NCBI RefSeq assembly: GCF_014203155.1
Contig: NZ_JACHIK010000007.1
Coordinates: 1-64,000, forward strand
Reading direction: 5' to 3'
DNA: 64,000 nt
From: Shinella fusca
GTDB taxonomy: Bacteria; Pseudomonadota; Alphaproteobacteria; Rhizobiales; Rhizobiaceae
The notes under the pieces are model-generated. The model ran no database searches. It saw only the letters and a list, made by a program, of their open reading frames with translations, and was not told the origin of the DNA. The position numbers and the translations under genes were made by a program. Of the stretch, positions 47,002-55,070 are shown one piece after another. Each line of letters opens with the position of its first letter. The stretch's first letter is position 1.

Positions 47002-47082
47002 CGTCATCCTCGGGCTTGACCCGAGGATCCAGGCGACACCCACGGACGCGGATGGATGCTCGGGTCAAGCCCGAGCATGACG
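47002..47082. repeat. Nested palindromic intergenic repeat, copy 2
   Basis: Arms 47002-47031 and 47053-47082 match copy 1 at 40880. In the right arm both strands of its inner hairpin changed together (ATGCTCGGG with CCCGAGCAT instead of ATCCTCGGG/CCCGAGGAT), so base pairing inside the arm is preserved. Confidence 0.85.
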
Positions 47083-47141
47083 GAAGAGAGGGCAGCGCTC
47101 CGGCCACTCTCGCCGGCGCCGCCGGCGCGGATACCGGCCGT

Positions 47142-47801
47142 TCAGGCCGCCGGCTGCTTCGTCTTGCGCAGGTACGGCAGCACCGTGTCGAAGGAGCCGA
47201 AGCGGGCGATGGCGTCCTCGTTGGAGATGCCGCCGCCGATGATCACGTCGTCGCCCTGCTGCCAGTTGGCGGGCGTGGAGACCTGGTGCTTGCTGGTGAG
47301 CTGGATGGAATCGATAGCGCGCAGGATTTCCGCGAAGTTGCGGCCGGTGGACATCGGATAGGTGAGGATCAGCTTGATCTTCTTGTCCGGGCCGATGACG
47401 AAGACGGAGCGCACCGTGGCGTTGTCGGCGGGCGTGCGGCCTTCCGAGGTATCGCCGGCGCCGGCCGGCAGCATGTCGTAGAGCTTTGCGACCTTGAGGT
47501 CCTTGTCGCCGATCAGCGGATATTCGACGTCGAAGCCCGTGGCGGTGCGGATGTCGGCCTTCCACTTGACATGGCTTTCGACCGGATCGACGGAAATGCC
47601 GATGATCTTGACGCCGCGCTTGCGGAACTCGCCGTCGAGGCCGGCCATGGCGCCGAGCTCGGTGGTGCAGACGGGGGTGAAGTTCTTCGGGTGCGAGAAG
47701 AGCACGGCCCAGCCGTCGCCGATCCAGTCGTGGAAGCTGATCGGGCCGGCGGTGGTTTCGGCGGTGAAGTCCGGAGCGGTGTCGTTGATGCGAAGGCTCA
47801 T
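47142..47801 (-). CDS. 1-Cys peroxiredoxin (Prx6 type)
   Basis: A 219-aa thioredoxin-fold peroxidase. The peroxidatic Cys is C45 in FTPVCTTELG, and it is the only cysteine in the protein, which defines the 1-Cys class. The Prx6-type C-terminal extension (TPANWQQGDDVIIGGGISNE) is present. It removes H2O2 and alkyl peroxides in the cytosol. The gap 47802-48049 upstream contains no gene. Confidence 0.95.
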   Translation of the reverse strand: MSLRINDTAPDFTAETTAGPISFHDWIGDGWAVLFSHPKNFTPVCTTELGAMAGLDGEFRKRGVKIIGISVDPVESHVKWKADIRTATGFDVEYPLIGDKDLKVAKLYDMLPAGAGDTSEGRTPADNATVRSVFVIGPDKKIKLILTYPMSTGRNFAEILRAIDSIQLTSKHQVSTPANWQQGDDVIIGGGISNEDAIARFGSFDTVLPYLRKTKQPAA

Positions 47802-48049
47802 GGGATCGTCCTCTCTGTCGTGCGGGTCGCGAGCCGTAAGGCCCGCGAAAATGGGTCCGCAGGGTAGATAGAACGAAAAACCGGGCTTGCCTATAGCGGC
47901 GGGCGGCGGGGGCAAGGGGCGGCAAGAGCGCATCTTTGCGCCGTTTTCCCTTGTGGCAAGATGCCGTTCGGCAAGTGCCGGCCACCGCGCCAAACCGTTC
48001 TCCCCGGGCGGCGCGGCGTGGAAAGGCGATTTTATTTCGATTGCAGCCT

Positions 48050-48631
48050 TCAATTGCCGATTTCGGCCCGTCCGCTGGTCAGATCCACGATCAGACGGCC
48101 GATTTCCTCCGCCTTTTCCGCCGGCACGCGGAAGGAAAGCCGCGCGCCGCTCTCGTGAAAGGCCTCGTCGTCCATCACCAGCCCGGCAAAGGCGGAAAGC
48201 CGCGCCTTGACCAGCGCGAGGTCCGAAAAGCCGAGCGAGACGGAAAGCGCGGCCCGCTCCACATATTCCGTCCTGGCCGCCGCGCGAAGGCACGCCGCCG
48301 CCGTGCCGCCATAGGCGCGCATCAGGCCGCCGCTGCCGAGCAGGATGCCGCCGAACCAGCGCGTGACGACGACCAGCGTGCGGTCGAGGTCCTGCCCGTC
48401 GATGGCCTGGAGGATGGGTTTGCCGGCCGTGCCGCTCGGCTCGCCGTCGTCACTGAAGCGATAGGCCTGCCCGATGCGCCAGGCCCAGCAATTGTGGCTT
48501 GCCGAGGCATCCGAGATTTCCGCCAGCCGCGCCTTCGCCTCCGCCTCGCTCTCGACGGGGCAGGCAATGGCGAGGAACCGGCTCTTGCGGATGTCCTGCT
48601 CGAAGATTTCGGTGCGGTCCAGCGTGTACAC
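48050..48631 (-). CDS. yigZ: YigZ/IMPACT family protein
   Basis: A 193-aa protein of the UPF0029/Impact family: N-terminal KSRFLAIACPVESEAEA, then NCWAWRIG, FSDDGEPSGTAGKPIL and VVTRWFGGILLGSGGLMRAYG. It starts with GTG at 48631. Linked in other organisms to translation or RNA control but poorly understood in bacteria. Confidence 0.93.
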   Translation of the reverse strand: MYTLDRTEIFEQDIRKSRFLAIACPVESEAEAKARLAEISDASASHNCWAWRIGQAYRFSDDGEPSGTAGKPILQAIDGQDLDRTLVVVTRWFGGILLGSGGLMRAYGGTAAACLRAAARTEYVERAALSVSLGFSDLALVKARLSAFAGLVMDDEAFHESGARLSFRVPAEKAEEIGRLIVDLTSGRAEIGN

Positions 48632-48763
48632 GGGGGTCTTCGTAGCCCTTCCGCACCGGCCCTATCAAGGGCGTAATAGCGCACCAATTTTATGGACTAT
48701 TGACTGCTGCCACGATTTCGCCATGATGATGACCGGACCCTTAACCAGCACGGAAGCGATGGC

Positions 48764-48958
48764 ATGATGTATCTCGGTGGCGTGACGCTCGGCTACTTCA
48801 ACCTCTACCCGCCCGGCTTCCAGCCGAAGACCGAAGGCGCGCGCCGCGAGACGGAGACGGCGCCGGGCACGGCGACCGAAGGCAGGCTCCCGCTCGAAGG
48901 CAGCCGCCTTTCCGCCTCCCGCCGGCCCATCCAGTGGCCGCTCTACCTTTTCTTCTAA
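48764..48958 (+). CDS. Small hypothetical protein, 64 aa
   Basis: A short ORF whose codon use is strongly typical of this genome (third positions almost all G or C, TAC TTC AAC CTC TAC in a row), with GGAAG about 7 nt before the ATG and a terminator hairpin 9 nt after the stop. The protein starts MMYLGGVTLGYFNLYPPGFQ and ends hydrophobic and aromatic (WPLYLFF). No family is recognised. Confidence 0.6.
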   Translation: MMYLGGVTLGYFNLYPPGFQPKTEGARRETETAPGTATEGRLPLEGSRLSASRRPIQWPLYLFF

Positions 48959-48966
48959 ATCCTTCG

Positions 48967-48998
48967 ACCACAGGAAATCATCGGTGATTTCCTGTGGT
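48967..48998. terminator. Bidirectional hairpin terminator
   Basis: ACCACAGGAAATCA and TGATTTCCTGTGGT form a perfect 14-bp stem with a TCGG loop, between the small ORF and the convergent GH2 operon. Confidence 0.75.
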
Positions 48999-49002
48999 TC
49001 CG

Positions 49003-51450
49003 TCAGAACGAGACGATGGCCTCGATGCTAGGCCCGCGGATTTCTCCCGTGGGCTTTGCGGCCGGATCGGTGCCGGCGCGCGAGGCAAGGCGGATCGTCT
49101 TCACGCCGCCGGGCGCGAGATGGAACCAACTGTCCGATGGCAGGAAGCCCTCGGCCTCGATGGCGATGGACTGGGTGAAACGATCCGCCGAAAGGTCGAG
49201 CACCCAGCCTGCCGCATCCTGCCGAAGCGTCGCCGACAAGCTGGCGGGCGTCATCGCCGCCGTGCGGCCGCGCGGGAAATGGAAGGCTTCCGCAATCACC
49301 GCTCCCTCTTCGTCGAGAAGCCGGCCGACGGTCACGCCATGGGACGGCGGGCCGAAGCGGAAGGCATAGGTCGTGTCGAAGAAGGCGCCGAAAAGGCTCG
49401 TTGCCGGCAGCGTCTCGGCGGAGTGCGGCGCAAGCGCCATCTCCCGGCGGCCGGAAACGACCGGCTGGCGGCCGTGGCGCAGGCAGGAGAGTTCCAGCGT
49501 CAGGCGCCGCTCCTCCGCGCTGTCGTTGATCGCGTGGACGTCGAGGCCGTTGGTGCCCTCGTCGGAAAGCGCAAGCTGCACCGGGCGGAAGGCGCGGCGC
49601 AGCGCGTGCCAGGCGGATTTCGGCAGGCCCGTCGCATCGACCACGCCCCAGCCCGCGCCGGGCAGAAGGTCCTGGAAGGTCCAGACGAGGGCGCCGTTGC
49701 AGGTCGATTGCGCCCGGCGCCATTCGGCGAAGGTCGCCTCCATCACCTCGGCGACGGCGGCGCGGGAAAGGTCGAGATAACGCGCGGGGTCCTCGCGGCG
49801 AAGACGCGCCGGATCGATTTCATAGAGAAGGCCGAGATAGTGGTCGCGCACGTCCTCGAAATCCCAGGACGCGCCACGATCTCTTGGGACACGGGCCTTC
49901 CAGCGCGGATCGTGAACGGCCGGCACCGGCAGGTGCGCATCGAGCGTCGCCTGCTCCGGCACGTTGGCGAAGGCGAGGCTTTCGGCGGCAAAGCGCACCT
50001 CGGCGCGGCGCGCGTCATCCAGCGGCCGGCAATAGGCGCCGACGCCGTAATAATGCGTGACGCCGGCATTCGGCGAAAATGGCATGGCCCCGCCGCTCGG
50101 CGAATTTTCCACGTAAGGCACGTCCGGCCGGTGCGCGGCGCAAAGCATAGGCAGGATATCGCGTGTCAAAGGCCCGGCCCATGCCGTCTCCGGCAGGCCG
50201 AGCATTGCCGCCTGCTGGTCGATCTCGCTGCCGCCGCAGAGCACGGCGAGCGATGGCGAGGCGGCAACGGCGTCGAGGAACTGCGCGACTTCGGTGCGCA
50301 CGTTCTCGATGAAGGCGGGATCGTTCGCCGGATAATCGAAATTGGCGAACTGGAAATCCTGCCAGACGAGGATGCCGAGCTCGTCGCAGAGCGCGAAGAA
50401 GTCCGGCGTCTCGTAAGCCATCGTGCCGCCGATGCGCAGCATGTTCATGCCTGCATCCGCCGCGAGCTTCAGCGGCGGTTCGTAGCGCTCCCGCGTGCCG
50501 GGCAGATCGACGATATCGGCAGTGGTCCAGACGGCGCCGCGGCAGAAGATTTTCCGGCCGTTGACGATGAGCGCGAAATCCCGGCCGTCCGCGCCGCGGT
50601 CGATCTCGATGCGGCGAAAGCCGGTGCGGCCGAGGGAATGGCGCACTCCATCCACCGTCAGGGTAATGTCGTGCAGGACCGGCGTGCCGTGCGTGCGCGG
50701 CCACCAGGCTTCGACATCGGGGATCACGAGGCTGGCGCTGAAGCTGCGCTCTCCATTCGGGATCGCCTCGACGGCGACGCCCGCGCATTCCACGGTCGGC
50801 GTTGCCGCGCCGTCGAGCGAAAAGCCGATCTCCAGCCGGCCCTTGCCGTCCTCGTGAAGCCGTGCGGAGAGGCGGATATCCGTTGGAACGGCGGGCGCCG
50901 GCCGGGCGAGGCGCACCGGCCGCCACGGGCCGACGGCATGAACCTCCGGGCACCAGCCGGGCATGCGGCCGAGGAGGGTGGTGCGCACGAGCCGAAGCCC
51001 CTGCGGCGTGATCATCTGCGGGCGCCAGCGGGCGCGGGGCCCGCGCTTTTCGAGGTGCGGCTTCAGCGCGCGGAAACAGAGGGCGAGGCGGTCCCCGCCG
51101 GTCAGCGTGACCGGCAGGGTGTGGCGCACGAACATGCTGTCCGAGGAAAGCGCGAGCGCGCCGTTCCACCAGATCTCGGTGATCGTCGCGAGGCCGTCGA
51201 AATGCAGCATGGCCTCGCCGGGCGCCTCGCCGGCAAGGTCGAGCACGTACCAGGCGTCGAGATGGTCGAGCGGTTCGGGCGCGGCGCGGTCGAAGCGGCT
51301 GGCGCGTTCGAGGGCGCCGGCGACGGTGCCGGGCACGGGGGCGTCGATGAAACCGGAAAGGCCATTCAGCGCCGACGGGTCGGCCGCGCTGCCGGCAGGC
51401 AGCAGGGCCATGCGCCAGCCGGTGGAAAGCGCTTTTCCGGTATCGGGCAT
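49003..51450 (-). CDS. Glycoside hydrolase family 2 protein (beta-mannosidase-like)
   Basis: An 815-aa GH2 protein without signal peptide: N-terminal jelly-roll (about 1-180), an Ig-like domain, a TIM barrel (about 300-560) and C-terminal beta domains. Overall it is closest to beta-mannosidases. The catalytic positions are altered in context: the acid/base Glu is E409 in LCGGSEIDQQ (family norm GN-N-E) and the nucleophile candidate is E490 in AESLAFANVPEQ (norm SEFG). AAGGAGAGGG precedes ATG 51450. It is the last gene of the carrier-protein operon, 10 nt after DUF1839, so it may act on a glycosylated or glycan-linked product of it. Confidence 0.88.
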   Translation of the reverse strand: MPDTGKALSTGWRMALLPAGSAADPSALNGLSGFIDAPVPGTVAGALERASRFDRAAPEPLDHLDAWYVLDLAGEAPGEAMLHFDGLATITEIWWNGALALSSDSMFVRHTLPVTLTGGDRLALCFRALKPHLEKRGPRARWRPQMITPQGLRLVRTTLLGRMPGWCPEVHAVGPWRPVRLARPAPAVPTDIRLSARLHEDGKGRLEIGFSLDGAATPTVECAGVAVEAIPNGERSFSASLVIPDVEAWWPRTHGTPVLHDITLTVDGVRHSLGRTGFRRIEIDRGADGRDFALIVNGRKIFCRGAVWTTADIVDLPGTRERYEPPLKLAADAGMNMLRIGGTMAYETPDFFALCDELGILVWQDFQFANFDYPANDPAFIENVRTEVAQFLDAVAASPSLAVLCGGSEIDQQAAMLGLPETAWAGPLTRDILPMLCAAHRPDVPYVENSPSGGAMPFSPNAGVTHYYGVGAYCRPLDDARRAEVRFAAESLAFANVPEQATLDAHLPVPAVHDPRWKARVPRDRGASWDFEDVRDHYLGLLYEIDPARLRREDPARYLDLSRAAVAEVMEATFAEWRRAQSTCNGALVWTFQDLLPGAGWGVVDATGLPKSAWHALRRAFRPVQLALSDEGTNGLDVHAINDSAEERRLTLELSCLRHGRQPVVSGRREMALAPHSAETLPATSLFGAFFDTTYAFRFGPPSHGVTVGRLLDEEGAVIAEAFHFPRGRTAAMTPASLSATLRQDAAGWVLDLSADRFTQSIAIEAEGFLPSDSWFHLAPGGVKTIRLASRAGTDPAAKPTGEIRGPSIEAIVSF

Positions 51451-51460
51451 TCCCTCTCCT

Positions 51461-52414
51461 TCAGTCGATGCGGGCGGCAAGGCTCGACATCAGAGTATCC
51501 CACGCCTCGATGGCCGGGTCGAGCGCCGTTGCCAGCGGGTCGAACCTGCGGCGGGTCACGGCGCGGGCAAGCTGGAACTGCACGGACTTTGCCGTCTCCG
51601 AGATTTTGCGCGCGGCATCGCCATTGTCGAGGCCGAGCCAGTCGAGATGGCTTGCGGCCAGCTCGAAATTGGCACCGAGCTGGCGCAGCGTGTTGAAGGC
51701 GTATTTGTGGAAGAAGCCGAACGGCCGGTCCGCCACGGCCTCCACCTGCTGCGGAAAGACCTTTGCGAAGGCTGCGACGGGATTTTCCGCCGGGCGCCGG
51801 GCGAAATGGAAGGCGAGGAGGCGTCCCGCCTCGCGGCGCAGGTGAGCGTCGTCGGGGCGCTTTTCCGGGAACTTCGCAAATTCCGTATAGGGCAGGAAGG
51901 GCAGGTCCTCCGGGCCGTCGTTCAGGTGGAACAGGCCGTCGAAATCCTCGCCCTCCAGCCGGAAGAAGCCGGCATTGTGGAAATAGTCGAGCCGCTTGGC
52001 CTGAAGGTCCAGCCGGTTGATCGCCACCGTCGTCTTGCCGTGCTCCTGGCGGTAGGCGACGCCGCGGGTGTCCGGCATGTAGAAGCTGTCCATCTCGACG
52101 AGGCAGAGGCGCCCGCGCGCGATCTGCGTTTCGACATGGCCCTCCACCCGGTCGAAGATGGCAAGCTCGGTCGAGCGGATGCCGTAGAGCGCTTCGAGGT
52201 CTTCCAGCGGCACCTTGAAGAAGGTGAACTGGTCGCCCTCGAAATCCTGCGTCAAGGAGAAGCCCAGCATCGCCTCGGGCCGGGTGCCGAAAGCGTTCAG
52301 CACCTCGATCCAGAGGTCGACATAGCAGTTGGTCTCCGGCCACGCGCGCTCGGCGTCGTGCAGCGCGTGCGGCCGGTAGGTCGCGGGGTCGAGCCCGGGA
52401 AAGACGGCAGCCAT
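51461..52414 (-). CDS. DUF1839 family protein (proposed cysteine acyltransferase)
   Basis: A 317-aa cytosolic protein. It has C30 in ETNCYVDLWIEVL, then GDQFTFFKVP, D109 in VEMDSFYMPDT and H125 in YRQEHGKTTVA. This order (Cys, then D-x-x-x-x-P, then H in a Y-x-x-E-H motif) resembles the BtrH N-terminal family, which transfers an aminoacyl group from a carrier protein to an aminoglycoside. That link is my inference from pattern; the family has no known function. The ligase stop and this start are separated by 1 nt, so the two are coupled. Confidence 0.88.
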   Translation of the reverse strand: MAAVFPGLDPATYRPHALHDAERAWPETNCYVDLWIEVLNAFGTRPEAMLGFSLTQDFEGDQFTFFKVPLEDLEALYGIRSTELAIFDRVEGHVETQIARGRLCLVEMDSFYMPDTRGVAYRQEHGKTTVAINRLDLQAKRLDYFHNAGFFRLEGEDFDGLFHLNDGPEDLPFLPYTEFAKFPEKRPDDAHLRREAGRLLAFHFARRPAENPVAAFAKVFPQQVEAVADRPFGFFHKYAFNTLRQLGANFELAASHLDWLGLDNGDAARKISETAKSVQFQLARAVTRRRFDPLATALDPAIEAWDTLMSSLAARID

Positions 52415-52415
52415 G

Positions 52416-53330
52416 TCAGTCCTGGTATCCCAGCACGTTGCGCACGTCCGTCGGCCAGGCGGCGATGTCGAGGCCGTGGCGGGCGAAGAGCGCGAGCGCG
52501 ATCCGCTCCAGGCCGAAGCCGACGCAGGCGGTATGCGCGACGTCGCCGTTTTCCAGGTTGAGGCCCCATTTCGCGCCGAAGGCGTCCTGATGGTAGTTGA
52601 AGCTCATGCAGGCCGTCGGCTTGGCGGTGGACGTCACCGGGATCAGCAGCTCGAACTTCAGGTTCTGGTCGCGCTGGTTGTTGGCGAGCATGCGCCCGGC
52701 GCGGCCGAAGAACGGGTCATTGGCCACATCGATCGTCACGTCGAGGCCGACCTTGGCCATCATTTCGAGGCCCCGGTCCATCCAGGTCTGGCGGAAGGTC
52801 GTCACATGCTCCTGCGTGCCCATGCAGACATATTCGCGCATGCGGAAGAGCTGCTGGCGGGCCGGGTCGTTGGAGGGCTCGTGGCGGAAGCAGTAGGACT
52901 GCAGGTCGTAGAGCCCGCCGCCTGCCGGCAGGCGGCCGCGTTTGGCGATCGTCGGATAGAGCGGATAGCAGGCCGCCGGCGTCAGCACGATGTCGGTCGC
53001 CTTCTGGTCCTTCGTCCAGTCGCCCTCGACCTCCATGCATTGCAGGAGGCTCATGTGGTCGAGCTCGCCGCCGCAGAAGCTGTGCACGGTGCCGGCAAGC
53101 TGCGGGAAGCTCTTCATGTAGCCGGAGGTCTCGAAATGCGCGCGGTTCATGCCCGGCGGAAAGCGCATCGCCTCCGCGCCGTCGGCCCCGCCATAAGTGT
53201 CGACCAGCCGCTCGAAGCGGGCGATGACGTCCTCGAAGGCGCCCGAGCGGCCGTAAAGGCCCTCGACGCCGGTGTCGATGAGAAGGCCGGAATCGAAGAG
53301 CCGGTCGAGAAGGGAAGTCTGCATGTCCAT
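52416..53330 (-). CDS. Amino acid:[carrier protein] ligase
   Basis: A 304-aa class II aminoacyl-tRNA synthetase homologue of the atypical seryl type, lacking a tRNA-binding domain. Motif 2 is CFRHEPS...LFRMREY and motif 3 is [12 protein letters not shown]. Zinc ligands fall at C121, E166 and C269; their spacing (45 and 103) equals that of the characterised Bradyrhizobium enzyme (C131, E176, C279, from memory). Such enzymes activate glycine or alanine with ATP and load it onto the phosphopantetheine of a dedicated small carrier protein instead of tRNA. The carrier gene lies in the same operon at 54504. Confidence 0.93.
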   Translation of the reverse strand: MDMQTSLLDRLFDSGLLIDTGVEGLYGRSGAFEDVIARFERLVDTYGGADGAEAMRFPPGMNRAHFETSGYMKSFPQLAGTVHSFCGGELDHMSLLQCMEVEGDWTKDQKATDIVLTPAACYPLYPTIAKRGRLPAGGGLYDLQSYCFRHEPSNDPARQQLFRMREYVCMGTQEHVTTFRQTWMDRGLEMMAKVGLDVTIDVANDPFFGRAGRMLANNQRDQNLKFELLIPVTSTAKPTACMSFNYHQDAFGAKWGLNLENGDVAHTACVGFGLERIALALFARHGLDIAAWPTDVRNVLGYQD

Positions 53331-53334
53331 GGTG

Positions 53335-54507
53335 TCACCCGATCAGGCTGGTGTCCTGCTTGTGGACAAGCAGGAGGTTCGACGTGTTGCCGAGGATGCG
53401 GTCGTTGGAGATCATCAGCTGGGCGGAATGCGCGTCGCGCAGGTGCCGGCCGAGGCTGAAGGGCGTGCCGTTCTTGTAGCCCATGATGCCGCAGATCAGC
53501 ATCGCCTGGTTGATGATGGCAAGGATCGTTTCGGAGGACGCGATCTTCACGTTGTTCATCGCCACGGCAAAGCCCATGGAGGAAAGCCGGTCGGGATCCG
53601 CCTTGGCTGCCTCGTATTCCTTGAGGCCGGCAATGGTGTTGGATTTGACGAGCTGGAGGAGGTTTACGGCTTCCGCAAGGCGCAGCGCGCCGGGCGGCGT
53701 CACGCCGGGGCTCTTGCGGGCGGCGGCGCGCACGAAGGCCTGCGCGCGGGAAACGGCGTTGACGGCGATGCCGTACCAGACGGCGCTCCACAAGAGATGC
53801 GAGGTGGCGAGCATCGACTGCGCCGCGATCTCGGCGAAGGGCTTGGGAAGGATCTGCTCCTTCGGCGCCTCTCCCTTGAAGAGCCAGCCGTCCGAGCAGG
53901 TGCCGCGCATGCCGAGCGTATCCCAGACATGGGTCTGCTCCAGCGTGTACTGGTCTTTGGTGAAGACGGTCATGACCTGGTCGGTCGAGGCGGCGTCCGC
54001 ATGGGCGCGCGAGGTGATGAGGATCGCGTCGGCATGGGCGCCGTAGGAGATGACGGTCGCATCCTTCGTCAGGCGGCAGGTGTCGCCGGTAATCTCGATG
54101 GCACAGATGCTGTTGCGGAGATTCCCGCCGATGCCGCCCTCGGTCGTCGCCGAGGCGAGAAGCAACTGTTCGCCGGCGACGCGGCGCATGAAGGCGGAAT
54201 GCCAGGCGTCGCCCGCGCCGTGCGAGACGAGGCTCGACAGCTTGATATGGTGCATGGCGAAGACCATGGCCGCCGCCGAGCAGGACTGGCCGATCAGCGA
54301 GCAGACTTCCGCGATCTCGGAAAGGGAGGCATCCTCGCCGCCGAGGGCTGCGGGGATCTGGATGGAGAGCAGCCGTTCGGCGATCATCGCGTCGACGGCT
54401 TCGCGCGGGAAGCGGGCCCTGGCGTCCACGTCGTCGGCATGCGCTGCGGCCACGGCGGAAACGCGCTCGGCGCGCTCGGCAAGGCCCTTTCCGACGGTGA
54501 CGGTCAT
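53335..54507 (-). CDS. Acyl-CoA dehydrogenase-like flavoprotein
   Basis: A 390-aa protein with the three-domain acyl-CoA dehydrogenase fold: helical N-terminus, beta domain ([11 protein letters not shown]...), and a C-terminal helical bundle. The canonical catalytic Glu of the YEGT motif is absent; that stretch reads [14 protein letters not shown] after RHLRDAHSA. It may therefore be a monooxygenase or a carrier-bound aminoacyl oxidase rather than a fatty-acid enzyme. It overlaps the carrier-protein gene by 4 nt, and the ligase starts 4 nt after its stop. Confidence 0.88.
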   Translation of the reverse strand: MTVTVGKGLAERAERVSAVAAAHADDVDARARFPREAVDAMIAERLLSIQIPAALGGEDASLSEIAEVCSLIGQSCSAAAMVFAMHHIKLSSLVSHGAGDAWHSAFMRRVAGEQLLLASATTEGGIGGNLRNSICAIEITGDTCRLTKDATVISYGAHADAILITSRAHADAASTDQVMTVFTKDQYTLEQTHVWDTLGMRGTCSDGWLFKGEAPKEQILPKPFAEIAAQSMLATSHLLWSAVWYGIAVNAVSRAQAFVRAAARKSPGVTPPGALRLAEAVNLLQLVKSNTIAGLKEYEAAKADPDRLSSMGFAVAMNNVKIASSETILAIINQAMLICGIMGYKNGTPFSLGRHLRDAHSAQLMISNDRILGNTSNLLLVHKQDTSLIG

Positions 54508-54758
54508 TCGGCGGCCTCCGCGCTGCCGACAAGGCCGGAGACCGCCCGCGTGATCGCATCGATGCTCTGGAAGGACTTGCGGTTGAGGAGGTTGTCGGGG
54601 AACTCGACGTCGAAGGCGTCCTCGATGCCGAGCATCACCTGCACGGAGGCGAAGGAGGAAAGACCCGCCGCATAGAGATCGGCATCGTCCGCGAGCGTAT
54701 CGACCGGAACCGGAAGACCGCCGTGCTTGCCGAGGATTTCACGAATCGTCTGCTTCAT
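54504..54758 (-). CDS. Stand-alone acyl/aminoacyl carrier protein
   Basis: An 84-aa four-helix carrier. The phosphopantetheine site is in DLYAAGLSSFASVQVM, with S35 (x-S-F) the likely attachment Ser, so it departs from the DSL of fatty-acid ACPs. It is acidic (DAFDVEFPDNLL). ATG 54758 has GGAGAAG 4-6 nt upstream; an ATG at 54770 adds four residues. It is first in the operon and the expected partner of the amino acid:[carrier protein] ligase. Confidence 0.9.
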   Translation of the reverse strand: MKQTIREILGKHGGLPVPVDTLADDADLYAAGLSSFASVQVMLGIEDAFDVEFPDNLLNRKSFQSIDAITRAVSGLVGSAEAAE

Positions 54759-54833
54759 CTTCTTCTCCATCGCTTTCTTTGCCGGCCGGGGAGGCCATCG
54801 GCTTATCGTTCCGCACATCCATAACCGGCGGTT

Positions 54834-54865
54834 GATAAGATCGGTTGAAAGGACATGGATAAGAT
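54834..54865. promoter_or_regulatory. Direct repeat in the carrier-operon promoter region
   Basis: GATAAGAT occurs at 54834-54841 and 54858-54865 (24 bp apart), 75-105 nt before the carrier-protein start on the minus strand. The rest of the 312-nt gap 54759-55070 holds the polA 3' side and no gene. Confidence 0.45.
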
Positions 54866-55070
54866 TTCGTGAAGCGCCTCCGCAGGCTGGATCGGGATGG
54901 AACGATCCGTTTCGGAACATCATGAAGAAAGGGCGAAGAATGCCGGTTTTCGAGGACATCGGGCGAGGAGGCGCCTGTGCCCCGACGAGACGGTTCCGTC
55001 CCGTTGAGGCCTCGTTAGCCATAAACGCAGAACGTGCCGCCGGGCGGCGCCCATCGCGGATTTCCGGCCG

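Noticed and set aside
52416-53330. Seryl-tRNA synthetase
   Set aside because: It is too short, lacks the tRNA-binding arm and sits beside a carrier-protein gene.
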